Shown: positions 46,162-57,089 of the stretch, piece by piece | Layout: every line of letters begins with the position of its first letter | Position numbering within the stretch: position 1 is the first letter of the stretch | Assembly (NCBI GenBank): GCA_023159155.1 | Contig: JAJNNX010000001.1 | Span: forward strand, 1,984,001 to 2,048,000 | Direction of reading: 5' to 3' | DNA length: 64,000 bases | Source of the DNA: Ustulina deusta | Lineage: Eukaryota; Ascomycota; Sordariomycetes; Xylariales; Xylariaceae | Translations under genes and position numbers: made by a program | The notes under the pieces: generated by a model | Database searches by the model: none | What the model was told of the DNA's origin: nothing | What the model saw: only the letters and a program-made list of their open reading frames with translations

Positions 46162-46854
46162 CTAAGACGAACTACCCTCGTTCTCGTGCTTAACGTGGAT
46201 ATCGCCGCCCTCTTTCTTCGCCTCGACCTCGCCAGCAGTAGCGGGGGCTTGCTGGGCGGTGCTCTTCCTGGTCTGGCTTTCCAGGTCCACGAGGATGTTG
46301 TAGAGCTTAGAGACCTGTGCGGCCTTCTCATCGATCTCCTTCTCACGGTGCTTCTCGTCGGCGTCGCCTGGCTTGCGCAGCGGGCCGGCTATCCATAGCT
46401 TCTTGATCTCGCGGCTTAGAGCTAGCAAATTCTGGACCTCTTTGATCTGTGCCCGGAGGCTCGTCAGTCGTCCGCATGGCGTTTTCGGATGTAAGTAGGG
46501 AACATGAAAGTGGAGGGTTGCACCTGGAAGGTATGGGACACGAGTCGCGTGTATTGAGGGCAAGGGGAAAGAGTGGGTTAGGAAGACGGGAATGGATAGA
46601 AGCAAATACAGCAGCAACGGCGAGCTGATAATAGCAGAAGCTAAAACTTTAAGTAGGGGTGTCAATGGAGATGTACATACCAGAGCAGAAACTTCGTTAT
46701 TCATGGTCATGGCGTTGAGAGATGCCTGCGGGATCGCGGCTGCGGCGGGAAGTGGTTCGGTGGCCGCAAGCACCATGTTGCGGAAGCGTGTGAGGATCGC
46801 GGCCATAATTCTATTATGCCGGTCTAGCAGGTTAGGCAAGTCAGCGGGAGGCAT
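46162..46854 (-). CDS. med22: Mediator subunit Med22 (Srb6)
   Basis: Two exons (46681-46854, 46162-46446) give 152 aa. Med22 is a small subunit of the Mediator head module, linking RNA polymerase II to activators. The first exon encodes LLDRHNRIMAAILTRFRNMV and the second starts IKEVQNLLALSREIKKLWI-AG, the two helical segments typical of the family, followed by a heptad-like helix (DEKAAQVSKLYNILVDLESQ). The C-terminal 30 residues are charged and poorly conserved-looking. The intron (234 bp, GTATGT...CACAG) keeps phase 0; its conceptual translation gives a hydrophobic stretch that should not be mistaken for a membrane segment. Confidence 0.88.
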   Translation of the reverse strand: MPPADLPNLLDRHNRIMAAILTRFRNMVLAATEPLPAAAAIPQASLNAMTMNNEVSALVCTSPLTPLLKVLASAIISSPLLLYLLLSIPVFLTHSFPLPSIHATRVPYLPGATLHFHVPYLHPKTPCGRLTSLRAQIKEVQNLLALSREIKKLWIAGPLRKPGDADEKHREKEIDEKAAQVSKLYNILVDLESQTRKSTAQQAPATAGEVEAKKEGGDIHVKHENEGSSS

Positions 46855-47704
46855 TTTGTCTAGAGTGTGTGGAGAGGTTTCATATATGCGCTCGAGTTGT
46901 TCCCAATTTCCGTGGAGGAAGGATGAGGGCGGAGGTAGCCAGTTGAGAGAATGGAGGGGTTGTTGTTGCCATTCCTATCATTGAACATTGATTTGAGGTC
47001 CAGTCGAAGAAAAGCCTCCACCAGGTTCTCGAGGCTCCTATTTACCGAAGCGGAGTTGGACGAGCAACTGTTGCTGGGGCCATTAGACCTAGCTAAAGCG
47101 CTAGTATCGGTACCAGAATTTTTGCTGAGAATCATGGCCATCTCCTTGGTCACCAGCGGAAATACCCTGATTTCAGCTGTTGTCCATTGCCTAGGTGCCT
47201 GACTTATTGGCGGATGCAACAGGAGACTCCTCAGCCTCTCCATCATGTCCAGCAATGAGAGTATTCTTCTCACTACTGTCTATGACAGTCCTATCATCAC
47301 TTCTCAGAGTAGCCACCGAGGAGGCGGTGGTATTTACTCAGATGAAGCTTTCTCGCTGGCCTTGCTCGCAATAATGATGTCGTTTGGCTTGGAAAGAAAA
47401 GACATGTCATGATTTCGGCAGTCATAAGGTGTTCCATGAGTTCTTCTCGTTGCCAGGTGAACTCTGCATCTGGCCGAGAGTTCTTCATCTCACGGACAAT
47501 GAGGCTGCAACGAGGACGGACCCAAAAGTACCGTGGCAGCAGTCGGCAGTCCTTGTTTCGTGAAACCTCGTCTCCTTGGAAAATGGGACTCCCCACTCGA
47601 GGCAAATGAGAGCACGCACGCAGCCAGGTGGTGATGAGGAGGACAGTGTTGCTTGCTCAAGACTTACCCATAAGCGTGTTCTGCTCCTTCCGATTCATCG
47701 CGAA
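46855..47704 (-). other. Possible small or decayed gene upstream of med22
   Basis: Coding-like stretches lie in different frames on the minus strand. An ATG near 47698 starts MNRKEQNTLM and runs into a GTAAGT. The frame with SPIFQGDEVSRNKDCRLLPR and FTWQREELMEHLMTAE is open to 47297. A second frame has HDMSFLSKPNDIIIASKASE, ending at a TAA. A third frame continues with TLRSDDRTVIDSSEKNTL to a stop near 47191. A one-base shift near 47335 would join the last two. I could not find splice sites that reconcile them, so this is either a pseudogene or a misread gene. The last part also serves as the med22 promoter. Confidence 0.2.
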
Positions 47705-48154
47705 AAAAAAAGCCTAACAACGATTATCCTGAAGAAAATCATATATTGTTCTTCATCTTCGACACCGGGGATGGCTCAAAATTGAATGATCGGAGATGAA
47801 GCTCAAGAGAACCGGCTGGTGTGTCTCTCATGTCACGTGACTTGATAATTTAGAGACCGATGCCCAGATAATATCCCATCGAATATGCCTTCAAATCGCT
47901 AATCATGACGAATCAGCCATTCTATGGATCGCATTATAAGAATCGCGTATCTTTTACCTTTTCGTCACGTTGTGCTGCTCCGAAGGGAATAGGTAATAGT
48001 AGTAGTAGGGAGTAATAATGAGTCTACACATAAACTGAGGGTAGTGTGGGAAGGTACGGGGGAGTGCCCATATAAAACCCCTCACAGTGGATGCCTGTCA
48101 ATTAGTCTCTATCTCTTCAACATCTTTGCTATCCACATTGCAAATACATAACAG
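47705..48154. other. Intergenic flank of the MITE-like element
   Basis: No gene seen. The 13-mer AAACTGAGGGTAG at 48032-48044 also lies (inverted) immediately outside the right arm of the element. Confidence 0.4.
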
Positions 48155-48508
48155 TAGCCCACCCCTGTTAACCTGAGGGTACCCGTGCGTTTTGCAGGTA
48201 GAAATATCCCACAGAGTACTTTGCCTTATTAAACTCATAAAACATATATATATTAATATATAATATATAACTATACTTAAAGCTAAATATATATATATAT
48301 ATATATATATTTTATTATATAATATAAAAATTATATATATATATAATTAAGCATTATTATAAAAAAAACTAGTAATTTATGCATTAATAAAGGTTTTATT
48401 AGCTAAAAAGCTTATCGATAAGGTTTTGAGTTTAATGGGCAAAGTACTCTGTGGGGCATTGCTACTTACAAAATGCACGGGTACCCTCAGGTCAACAGGG
48501 GTGGGCTA
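48155..48508. mobile_element. MITE-like element with 71-bp terminal inverted repeats
   Basis: Arms at 48155-48225 and 48438-48508 are inverted copies about 90% identical over 71 bp, starting TAGCCCACCCCTGTT and ending ...GAGTACTTTGCC. Six of about seven differences are transitions, consistent with repeat-induced point mutation. The core (48226-48437) is almost pure AT with long TA runs. There is no coding capacity. The ends begin and finish with TA, as expected for TA-targeting (Tc1/mariner- or Fot1-like) elements, but the duplication could be larger because flanks share further sequence. Confidence 0.7.
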
Positions 48509-49042
48509 CCCTCAGTTTGTCTGATTACTCAGTAATAATAATGACCAGCACAGTGTCCAAAGAGCCGCTGGTGACGCTCATTGAGCACAGACTAAGCGCT
48601 AGACTCAGCCACCGATAAACTATAACCCTGGTAGACTTAGGGACCTACATGCCCAAGACAGGTACCTAGATACCTAAAGTACATACCTAGTTGTTCCTAT
48701 AGTAAGTAAGTACCCACCTATAGTCTAATTTCCTCGCGTTATACAACAGCCAGAACTTCAGGTTCATTCGTCTCACCCGTAACCCGAAATTGGCTTCACA
48801 TGTAGCACTTCTCCCTCATTGCTTCATAGCCATCGTCGACCTCCAAGAAATGCAGAGCTAAGCTCGACGCCGATGCGAAAGGGAGCTTTAACACGGCCAA
48901 GCTTTATTGTGAACCCTTGTTGCGTCAAGGCTATGAATTATGGCAATAATACATATGTATTCGGGTCTGTCTATGGGTATAGTGACGCTCGTTCCCGCAT
49001 AATAACAGCTTAAAGAAAAACAGCAACAAAACATTCACCATT
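48509..49042. other. Intergenic right flank of the MITE
   Basis: No gene seen. It contains a TAGGTACCTA-type run at about 48659-48690. Confidence 0.45.
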
Positions 49043-51321
49043 TCACGCTCGATTCCCACGACAGTAAAGCCAGAACACGCCACAGGTAGTAGCGCTCACG
49101 GAGATGCTAAGGAAAACACTGCCGGCCCACGGTGACTCGGCACGATCCGCCATCTCACTCGCCTCGACGAATAAAAGGACCCAACCCCCGGCGCCTTTAC
49201 TGAGGTAGGTGCTGTCACACCAGCAGTTGTTGTAGAAGCCGACGAGCTCCCACAACGTAGAGAGGATAATCCAAAGAGTGTTCACGACCGCCAGCGTTCG
49301 ACCAAGTATCCGGGTGAGGACGGCACAAAAACGCAGAAAATGGTGACCAAATGTAAGGTCCTGGGTAGCGGTACTGCTGCTTCTGAAGTCTTCCCTCCCA
49401 GAAGAGGCCATGCTCTGCTCTTCGGGTGGCACCTGTTCTATTTTTCTCCTTCTCCCGTACATGTCATCAATGCCGTCGACATGTGAGACTTCGTGGCGCA
49501 GCATGGCAGCGTGCGAGAAGATTGAGGATGCAAATAGGAAAAAGAATGCCAAGGTAGCGAGCACACCGTACAGGAGGTACCCTCCCGATCGGCAGCCTAG
49601 GCCAGTCACCTCAGTTAAATAGGCGATAATGATGGCAGCGGCGGTGATGCCCCATTGCACATACACGGCGATGACCACAGCGATAACCATTCGCTGGTAG
49701 AATTCCGAGTCAAGTTGGCCCCAACGCGGGTACTCATTGATCTGCTCGGGCTCGATTGTGGTACCATCCATACGAGCCAGGCCACAGTATCGAGATACGG
49801 CCAGAACATCGCCCGCGAGGTTACGTTGCTTGAACTTCTGATTTTGAGGGACCGGCTTAAGATTCAAGTCCAAACGCCGATTGAGGTTTTCGTCTGTTGT
49901 TTCAAGAACTTGATGGAGGCGATTAGCCAAGTTCCACCAAGTGAAGATCCGCGCGTAGTTAAACGCTGGACCCTCTTGCTTCTCATCACCAGCTACGCTG
50001 AAACCAAGGCAGTTCGGAATGCCCGAATCGCTTGAAGATGATTCAAGGTGCAAGAAGCCGTGTGCTGATGGCGATCTTGTGAGTGGTTGCATCAGCTTCC
50101 GTTCATGTGCAACCTTGAATGCCTTTTGTCTCTCTGCGATGATCTGGACGGTGTTAACCGGCTGCTGATGAGGATGACGCGGGGCAATAGGCGTAGCACT
50201 GCTGTCTATCTCAATATTGGCTTGTCTCAGCTCGTTCCCCTGTCCGACTGGAAACAATTGAGCGGGGGCATCGACAAACCCATCGGTCACAGTGTCCCGG
50301 CGAGTTCTTCTGTCACAAGATGGGTCAGGGCTACCCTGACTTGTGGGACGGCCGTCCACGATATTTGCCATATCTCTTTTCAAGGCCTTGGTAATGGTGC
50401 CATGGTCCCTTTGAGTTCCCACTACGATCCACCCATATAGAATCGGAATCTGGCGTTATTATCAGCGTCAGTTACGTGCCTAGGAGCGAAGATCACATTG
50501 TGCTCTCCCTTTGGATCTGTGGTAGGCAACACGTGTTTCAAGCGACTTACAAGCCAAACCCAGAGGGAGCCTGATGACAAAGCCAGAGCTTCAGATGCAT
50601 TTCCCAATGAGGATACAAATGCTGAGATAACAGTTAGTATCCAAGACAGGACTGCGACGAGAATCTGCGCGATAAGGGACAAGGTCACGCCTCGCCGCGT
50701 GAGGAGGACGTTGGTCTTCAGCTTCTCCCACCAGTCGGCATTATCGGGCAAGATGATGAGACTAGCCAGACTACCGTCCTCCTGCGATAGACGTAATGGA
50801 AGCTGCTGGCTTTCTTGGAGAAATATTCGAACATTTTTACTTGTCAGGCGTAGCGGTCGATCTGAGGCCTCCAGTTTTTGAAACTTTCCCCGCAGCCAGT
50901 GCTGGTTGAGAATAGTCGTTGCTAGAGAGTATGTGATGAGCATAGGGCTACCTACGGCGTAACAGAAGCTCATTACATTGGCGAGAATCTCATTTTCACC
51001 TGTCTCGAACGGGAGCTGGGCCGTCAAGGCAAGCCAAGGGAGTAAGTAGTTGGTTGCCCCGGAGGAGAAAACCTCAAAACTGAACACGGTTGATAGCTGA
51101 TCATATCCACAGTATTTTGTACACGTCTTGTAATCGATGCCGGCCACGAGGTTAGGCACAGCGAGAGGATTCTGGAGAACCTTTCCGGTCCGGTTGACGA
51201 AGCCGTTGAAGAGGTTGGCGGACGCGTTGGCCTCAACCGCTTCCTTAATATTTGTCACGCACTGCCCCTTCCAACTCTGATGGTTCTCAAAGGCCGTAAT
51301 CTTTCTGATTAACGCGTCCAT
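49043..51321 (-). CDS. Hypothetical polytopic membrane protein
   Basis: Two exons (50551-51321, 49043-50449) give 725 aa. The GTAAGT donor after GSLWVWL and the CGCCAG acceptor before IPILYGWIVVG keep phase 0 and join two frames that otherwise look like separate genes. The first half has about 3-4 hydrophobic spans (YLLPWLALTAQL, LANVMSFCYAVGSPMLITYS, GVTLSLIAQILVAVLSWILT, LGNASEALALSSGSLWVWL). The middle is polar. The second half has about 4-5 spans (MVIAVVIAVYVQWGITAAAI, LLYGVLATLAFFFLFASSIF, TLAVVNTLWIILSTLWELVG, AGSVFLSISVSATTCGVFWL). It resembles fungal multi-pass proteins of unknown role; no transporter motif is evident. The chosen ATG is the first in frame (51321); an additional upstream exon cannot be excluded. 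Confidence 0.7.
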
Positions 51322-53678
51322 CGGCACTTTCCCGAACCGCCTAATTAATAAAGCGCAGTAGCTGGTGGACGTTTTCGGCTGTGAATTTAGTACCTAAGAT
51401 CTGATCCTGGGACAGACGACCAGATTTTCGAATATGAAAGGAGTTTGCGAATTTAAGTCGATAGAGCGAGCACCCGCACATACTTATCGCAAGGCACTAG
51501 CGGATAATAAGGCGATACTAGGACGCGGGCAGCTGATCCTCCAGCTGAACCACCTTGAAGATGCAGAGATGTGACAAGGATCCCTGTCATGGTCTAAGAC
51601 AGACCCCGCGAACTACTAGCTAGGTAGGCATCTACATCGCTGCCTGTCTGTGCCTCCAAGTGATAGCGCCCGATCATAGTCTACCACAAGACCAAGAGGT
51701 CAGTTTTATGAATGTTGTTGAGGCCTCCAAGCTCAGAGTCGTGATTCCCCTTTCGGTTTTTTTATGGGGCAAATTCTAGGTTAGTCGCCTTGCCAGCACA
51801 GAGGTTAGGAACAGGCAGCAAAACCCTTTTGGCTGAAGGGTGAGGCCAACGATACGACACTATGTAGTATGCTGATCTTTGACAACTAGGCCGTCCAGTA
51901 GTAGATCTTGGCCCTCCAAGACAACCAAGATTACCGTACTAGCTGTGGAGGACGCCCGCCGCCTAAATCGGGAAAAACGAAAGCGCTCTATTATAGTCAT
52001 ACAGCTGGATTCTCTAAAGGTCTACATGCCCAACAAAATTGCTATGTATACATAGTACAGTGAGTTGATGGTAGATTCTATTGAATGGATATAACAAGCA
52101 AACGGTACCTATTCCCTTCTTGACTATCATTTGATCTCGCACATCGTTGTCCCTATATCCGGCTTGGCTTGACTTGGCGGACTGCATTCATATCTCGTTA
52201 AAACTGATAGCAGTTGTCATCTATCGTTGTCCAGCTGATTCCTCCCTTACTTCCGCGGGGCGGAGAGCGGACTGAAAAAAGAGGAAGACTTGACCATTCA
52301 ATCATCATTCATTGGAGGATTCTGGGCATATTTAAAATACGCGCGTGCCTTAACTTATCCAGTGGGATCTTGTCACAGCCCAATCAGAAATACTCGCCCA
52401 GAGGCTCACGCTCTGGCACCCAATGGGAAATCCGCGAGCGAATCCTGACTGCAATTAGAATTTCGCACAGCAGCCTTGATATGACTACATAGAGGCTACA
52501 AGATGGCTATATTTATTTATTACTCGCCGACTCTCGATAGGAGCTTCAGCATCAACAGCAGGTTGTTCTACCGGCAACACAGCTGGGACAATTTTATATA
52601 CGGGACAGAGGTAGGGAGACCTCTATATATTTTGGGATAAAAGTCCAAGAAACTGAACTATTCAGCGCACTCGAAATCACATGCCAAGAACATTACGGTG
52701 TTTTTTTGGGTTAGGTGTCAATCTCTGTCGCAGACCTGTGTTTCAGCCATCCCCTCGCTGTCTGGCTCTAGATGGGTGCCATTTGGAATCACTGTGATAA
52801 GACACCCTGGCGATTCAACCCCGCCAGCAGGCCCTGTAGGATCCCGGTAAGTAACACGCTACATGACGCTAACCCGGCCTGTCCCGCATGACGTCGTTAG
52901 TGCCAAACTGTCGGAACTCGTGTGCATGGAGGGATCGGATATGCAGTGACACGGTTGTGTCTAGGTAGGTCGTAGGTATCTAGATATTAACACAATGGGT
53001 ATTATAGGTATTTAATATCGATGGACCTAAACGTGGAGAGACCAATTAAGAATAAATGGCATGCATTCTCCCGATAGTATACCTAAAATCTCCCCTCACT
53101 ATAGCTTCCGTTGTTTCCAAAAGAAGTTTTTTATCCAACTTGTCGAGATGGAGTCAGCAAATGAAAATAAAGCAACGATAAAGCTCATATGCACAACATA
53201 TCACTCTTTGGGCAATGGCGGCACACGGCTTTTACTACTATAGTCCTTTGCCTCATAACCGTCGTCTCTTTGAGGGCATTGGCTGAGGGCAGGGTCGGGA
53301 TGTTGTAAGAGCCATAACTCTACACTAGATGCATCCAATAGCGCACCAGACGATGTGTAGGTCGTTATGGTTTGTCATACAGTACGGTCGCGCATACACT
53401 TATTACAATGCTGGGAAGCGAGCTAATAACGAACCGACTTATTTCTTTCGCTGCCTTTTAAGCCATAAGTGGAAGAAAAAGTCAACTACGTCGATACCGC
53501 TCTCAATCATCTAGGTTAGGTTAGCCAGGATCAAGCCGCGGAAGCGGAAGTATAGAGCCAACAAAGGTGACGGGGTGGAAACAGCCAAGACAAAGGAAGT
53601 CAAGAGTGTTCCGAAGCAAGAAGGCGTTCCGCTTGTACAAGATTATCCATCAACAATGTAGAGGTTACCCAACTGAAT
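51322..53678. other. Long intergenic stretch, no supported gene
   Basis: About 2.4 kb. Open frames are short and unremarkable. Just before the next gene, 53530-53658 contains a lysine-rich open stretch (KPRKRKYRANKGDG ... KTKEVKSVPKQEG) in a different frame, possibly an unplaced exon. Confidence 0.35.
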
Positions 53679-54476
53679 ATGGACCCTGACATGACTACGG
53701 CACTAGCCAATATAAATGACGAGAGCCTTCGTCGGTTCGGTAGCGATTGGAGAGTTGCCCAAGAGCAAACCCGCTCTATCTCGACAGCTTTTAATTTACC
53801 TGCAAAGGACGACATCAAAGGGACTGAGACGCAGCGAGAAAACGATGAACAGGAACGGCCAAGTCCACTCATCGATTCGGAGCTTCATAGACTCATCACA
53901 GAATGGAGAATCAGCAAAACGCGAGAAGATTACAACCCCTATAGCGAAGAAGCACTTCGAAAATTCGGGGAGCAATGGAGAGTTGGAATTCCTAAATATG
54001 CACCCACCGAGAGAGAAGTCGGTGAAAAGTTAAGAGAGCTGGAAGTTATTTATACCAATTTGAGTAGGATAATCGACAAGTTCTATGAGTTAGCGTGGAC
54101 TCGCAATTCGCACGACTACTGGAATCACATTTGGCTCACTTTGCATCTCGCTGGCGCCACCATCGAAGAAGTCTGGGAAATCATTCACGACATGTGGCCC
54201 AAATTGCTCAAGGAAATGACACCCTTCGGTCCCAAGGAAGTCGAGAAGCTTCGCGAGTTCATCGAAACTAGTGGGGACATCATCCTTCAATGCGACTCCG
54301 TTCTCTGCGATTTCGACTTCGACAAGGAGCGCGCGTGCTGCCGGGAGCTTTACAGGGTCTTGCGGGTGTTTCCAATAGCACCACGCTGGAAGCGTGTAAC
54401 ATCTTGGGAGGCGCAGGACAAAGTTGTACGCCATCAGGGATTTGGTCTATTGAGCCGGCTCGTAAACTGGTCCTAA
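53679..54476 (+). CDS. Hypothetical protein with three WR repeats
   Basis: A 265-aa frame with an ATG at 53679. The N-terminal 105 residues contain three copies of a short helical repeat: SLRRFGSDWRVAQEQT, ELHRLITEWRISKTRE and ALRKFGEQWRVGIPKY (consensus L-x-x-(F/I)-x-x-x-W-R-(V/I)). The rest is a probably helical domain with conserved-looking aromatic and charged residues (LSRIIDKFYELAWTRNSHDY, LAGATIEEVWEIIHDMWPKL) and a C-terminal cysteine pair (ERACCREL). No signal peptide or membrane span is present. I do not recognise a family. It may have an upstream exon: the frame is also open immediately before the ATG (VEVTQLN). Confidence 0.6.
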   Translation: MDPDMTTALANINDESLRRFGSDWRVAQEQTRSISTAFNLPAKDDIKGTETQRENDEQERPSPLIDSELHRLITEWRISKTREDYNPYSEEALRKFGEQWRVGIPKYAPTEREVGEKLRELEVIYTNLSRIIDKFYELAWTRNSHDYWNHIWLTLHLAGATIEEVWEIIHDMWPKLLKEMTPFGPKEVEKLREFIETSGDIILQCDSVLCDFDFDKERACCRELYRVLRVFPIAPRWKRVTSWEAQDKVVRHQGFGLLSRLVNWS

Positions 54477-55274
54477 GTGTAATGATTAATACCTGGGACG
54501 ACATTTGGATTCCACCGTAGACCTATGTCAAGAATATAGGCATAGACAATTTAGAAGAAATCAGACCCGAAGAATAAACTCTTCATCTTAGCCTCTTTGA
54601 CTGTGGTGGGTTTGTTACCCAGATAATAATATCACCAAAGCTATAGGACCTGCTGATGTTCAACTGTCATTAGCTTAGAGTTTTGAGAGACTGCGGGCTG
54701 GGACTGATCAATATGATGATGTAACATCTTAGAATGATCACAAATCGAACCCGGCCTGTAACTTCAACAGAACGGCGACAATGAGACAACGAGAAAAATG
54801 TTAAGGATACCATTTTTCATCTTCGGGTAAATATTCCTCGAGGCCATGACGTGACCAGCAGCGGCGATCTGAGTGCCACATTCGGAGTTATTGAACCGCA
54901 GGATATTTGCCACACAGGAGCACGACATGAGACCTGTGTCCGACGGGGGGATGTGGGCAGATTCTCAATCTTCGCGCAACGTACTCAATACGACTTCTAG
55001 AAGAGACCTGAGGGTTTTCACAAGTGAGAGCCATTGTGCAACGGCCGATCTATATCACTTCGTGTATCTATGGCATTTTCCCGATTAGCTTCTTCAGTAT
55101 CGCGCACAACGGGACACGACGGCGGGACTACGACGTTGCAAAGCTTTCCTCTCATATAATTATATCCCCAGAGCTTCTTTACACTGCCGCGCTCTCTCTC
55201 TCCCTCTCTCTCTCTTGTTCTCAAAAGTCTCGCGGGGGTAATCTCACTCTGCCTTCGAATACTTTCTACTGACA
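54477..55274. other. Intergenic and promoter
   Basis: About 800 bp without a gene. A CT-rich tract at 55190-55216, 60-85 bp before the next start codon, is a typical fungal promoter/5' UTR element. Confidence 0.5.
55190..55216 (+). promoter_or_regulatory. CT-rich promoter tract
   Basis: An almost pure pyrimidine run (CTCTCTCTCTCCCTCTCTCT) about 60-85 bp upstream of the ATG at 55275. Such tracts commonly mark transcription start regions in filamentous fungi. Confidence 0.5.
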
Positions 55275-56236
55275 ATGCACCTCCTGATCTTCCTTCCGCT
55301 CTTCCTCTTCCCGGGTCCAAGCCTCTCACAACCAGCCAACTTCTGGCTCACATATAGTTAGTATTTATGAGTTATTGATTCCCCGGTTCGGCGAAAATTC
55401 AACTCTTATGTGCCATATGCTCATACATGCTCCTGAAACACCCCATGTATACATCAAATATATATATATATATATTTGCTAGAAGTGGTAGTGTCTAACT
55501 CTTAATCTCCTGCAGTGAAGTTCGACAGCTACGACCCGCACTACAGGCATCAAGCGGGGGGCGTATTCACGACTCCATCCGGGGTTCCGAGCTGGCAATG
55601 CGACGACGCGACGTATGACTTGGGCATCTGGCCCAACAGGGACGACGTGAGCGGCATCAAGCTGGGGATGCGCTGCGATCCGAGCGACGACGTGGGATTC
55701 CCGCTTTATCGAGACCCGCTCGAGGTCGTCGAGTTCAATACGGGGAAGTTCTGGGCTGGCCATCAGAGTAATTGTGCCCGCCTCCTGTGAGAAGAATATG
55801 GGGAAAACAACAGGGGCGATATTGGGATAAAAGCCTCGAGCAAAAAATTTACTGCCGTAGTCCGAGGGGCGACTTCAGCTGACTTGATGTCTATGCAGCC
55901 ATCTACTCGGATCGCGACTATGGTCTGTACAACCTGCAAGACCAGAAGACGGCGCAATGTTACGGTGAGCGAGTCACGTCCCCTATCCCATGTGCGGTGA
56001 CGGATACAACAGTGTTGTCCGCATCTCCGTCGGGATATGAAACAACGAGGACCTTACTTGCTGCTGAAGCATGTCTTTGGATCTTATATCTACTAAAATC
56101 CATCGAACAAAAGACAAGGAGCTGACAAACACATATAGTCAATCGATCTGTCGTGCTCGATCTTGACTGCACATTTGACGGAAGAGCTTGCACCATAAAA
56201 GGGTCGACGATGTTCTATTGCGAGACTTTAACGTAG
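55275..56236 (+). CDS. Small secreted six-cysteine protein
   Basis: Four exons (55275-55356, 55516-55767, 55899-55964, 56139-56236) give 165 aa. Residues 1-18 (MHLLIFLPLFLFPGPSLS) are a clear signal peptide and the mature protein would start QPANFWLTY, a start often seen in fungal secreted proteins. The mature chain has six cysteines (WQCDDA, MRCDPS, AQCYV, LDCTFD, RACTIK, FYCETL), enough for three disulfides. Aspartate/tyrosine-rich segments (FDSYDPHYRHQAGG, IYSDRDYGLYNLQDQ) suggest a beta-rich extracellular domain. No catalytic signature or named family is recognised; it is an effector-type candidate by size and cysteine content only. All introns are phase 1, so the four exons are symmetric internally. 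Confidence 0.7.
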
Positions 56237-57089
56237 TAAAAGCCCCGTCATCGCCACCGGATATCTTGAATAAGGAAAAGGGCAAGGGAAGGGTTCGTCA
56301 TCGCTCTGGGGATATGGGAGATATAAGTTGGATACTAGCTGGTTGCGTACAGGCGAGGGCTTCAATCTGAACACGTCTGAATTCATGCCATTTGAAGCTT
56401 AAACATGTTTGTTATCATGAAGTTATGACGTTGACTCCCACTCTCTTGCACTAGGAGATGGGGGAGTAAACTTCGCGTAACACACATTTGGAAAATGCAC
56501 ACTTTTTCACTCCTGTGATGTTACTAGCTGAGGGGACTTGGGTTTTGAATTTCCATACTGAAACATATGGTGTTCTCCATGGCGGTCGGTAAGAGCTGCC
56601 TTGGACGTGTCATTCAAGGCCGTGTCCTAACATCCAAGACGAGAGTCTAGGTGGAAAACAGAGCAACGGAATGAATCATTAGAACAAGAGTCAATTCGTG
56701 ATGATGGACGATACCAGTCCATCTATGTATGCTACCAAGGCCCTCATGTATCAAAGCCACCCAGATTCGTATCGTCGACAAATATGATACAAGGACTGCA
56801 AGCATTCTGTCCAGATGGTGAGATGAGACTTCCTTGCCGCCAGCCTCTCCCAGAGCCGTGGTAATATAACTATACACAGAGAGGAAATAGAAATTGGCGT
56901 CTCTGCTATTGAGTGGGCAGGTCCACGGGTAAAAGTGTGTTGGGTAGGTCGAGGATGATGTTGCCTCGAGCAAACATTAGGTGAGGGCTGTGATGGTACA
57001 GGACGGGCGCTGCGATTGTTCTCGAAGAGAGTCGTGTGCAAGCCCGGTGCATCGTCGGTGTGGGAGTGAACAGTCGCGGCAGAGCTGGC
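56237..57089. other. Intergenic between convergent genes
   Basis: About 850 bp with no supported gene. Confidence 0.45.

Noticed and set aside
46447..46680. Hydrophobic segment inside the Med22 reading frame
   Set aside because: Lies between good GTATGT and CACAG splice sites; removing it restores the two Med22 helices.
50450..50550. Two separate genes at 49043-50422 and 50422-51327
   Set aside because: A GTAAGT donor and a CGCCAG acceptor join them in phase. The second part lacks an in-frame ATG near its start, so one gene is more likely.
54725..54770. B-box-like GGTTCGATTTG on the minus strand, possible tRNA
   Set aside because: No matching T-stem, acceptor stem or A box at the right distance.
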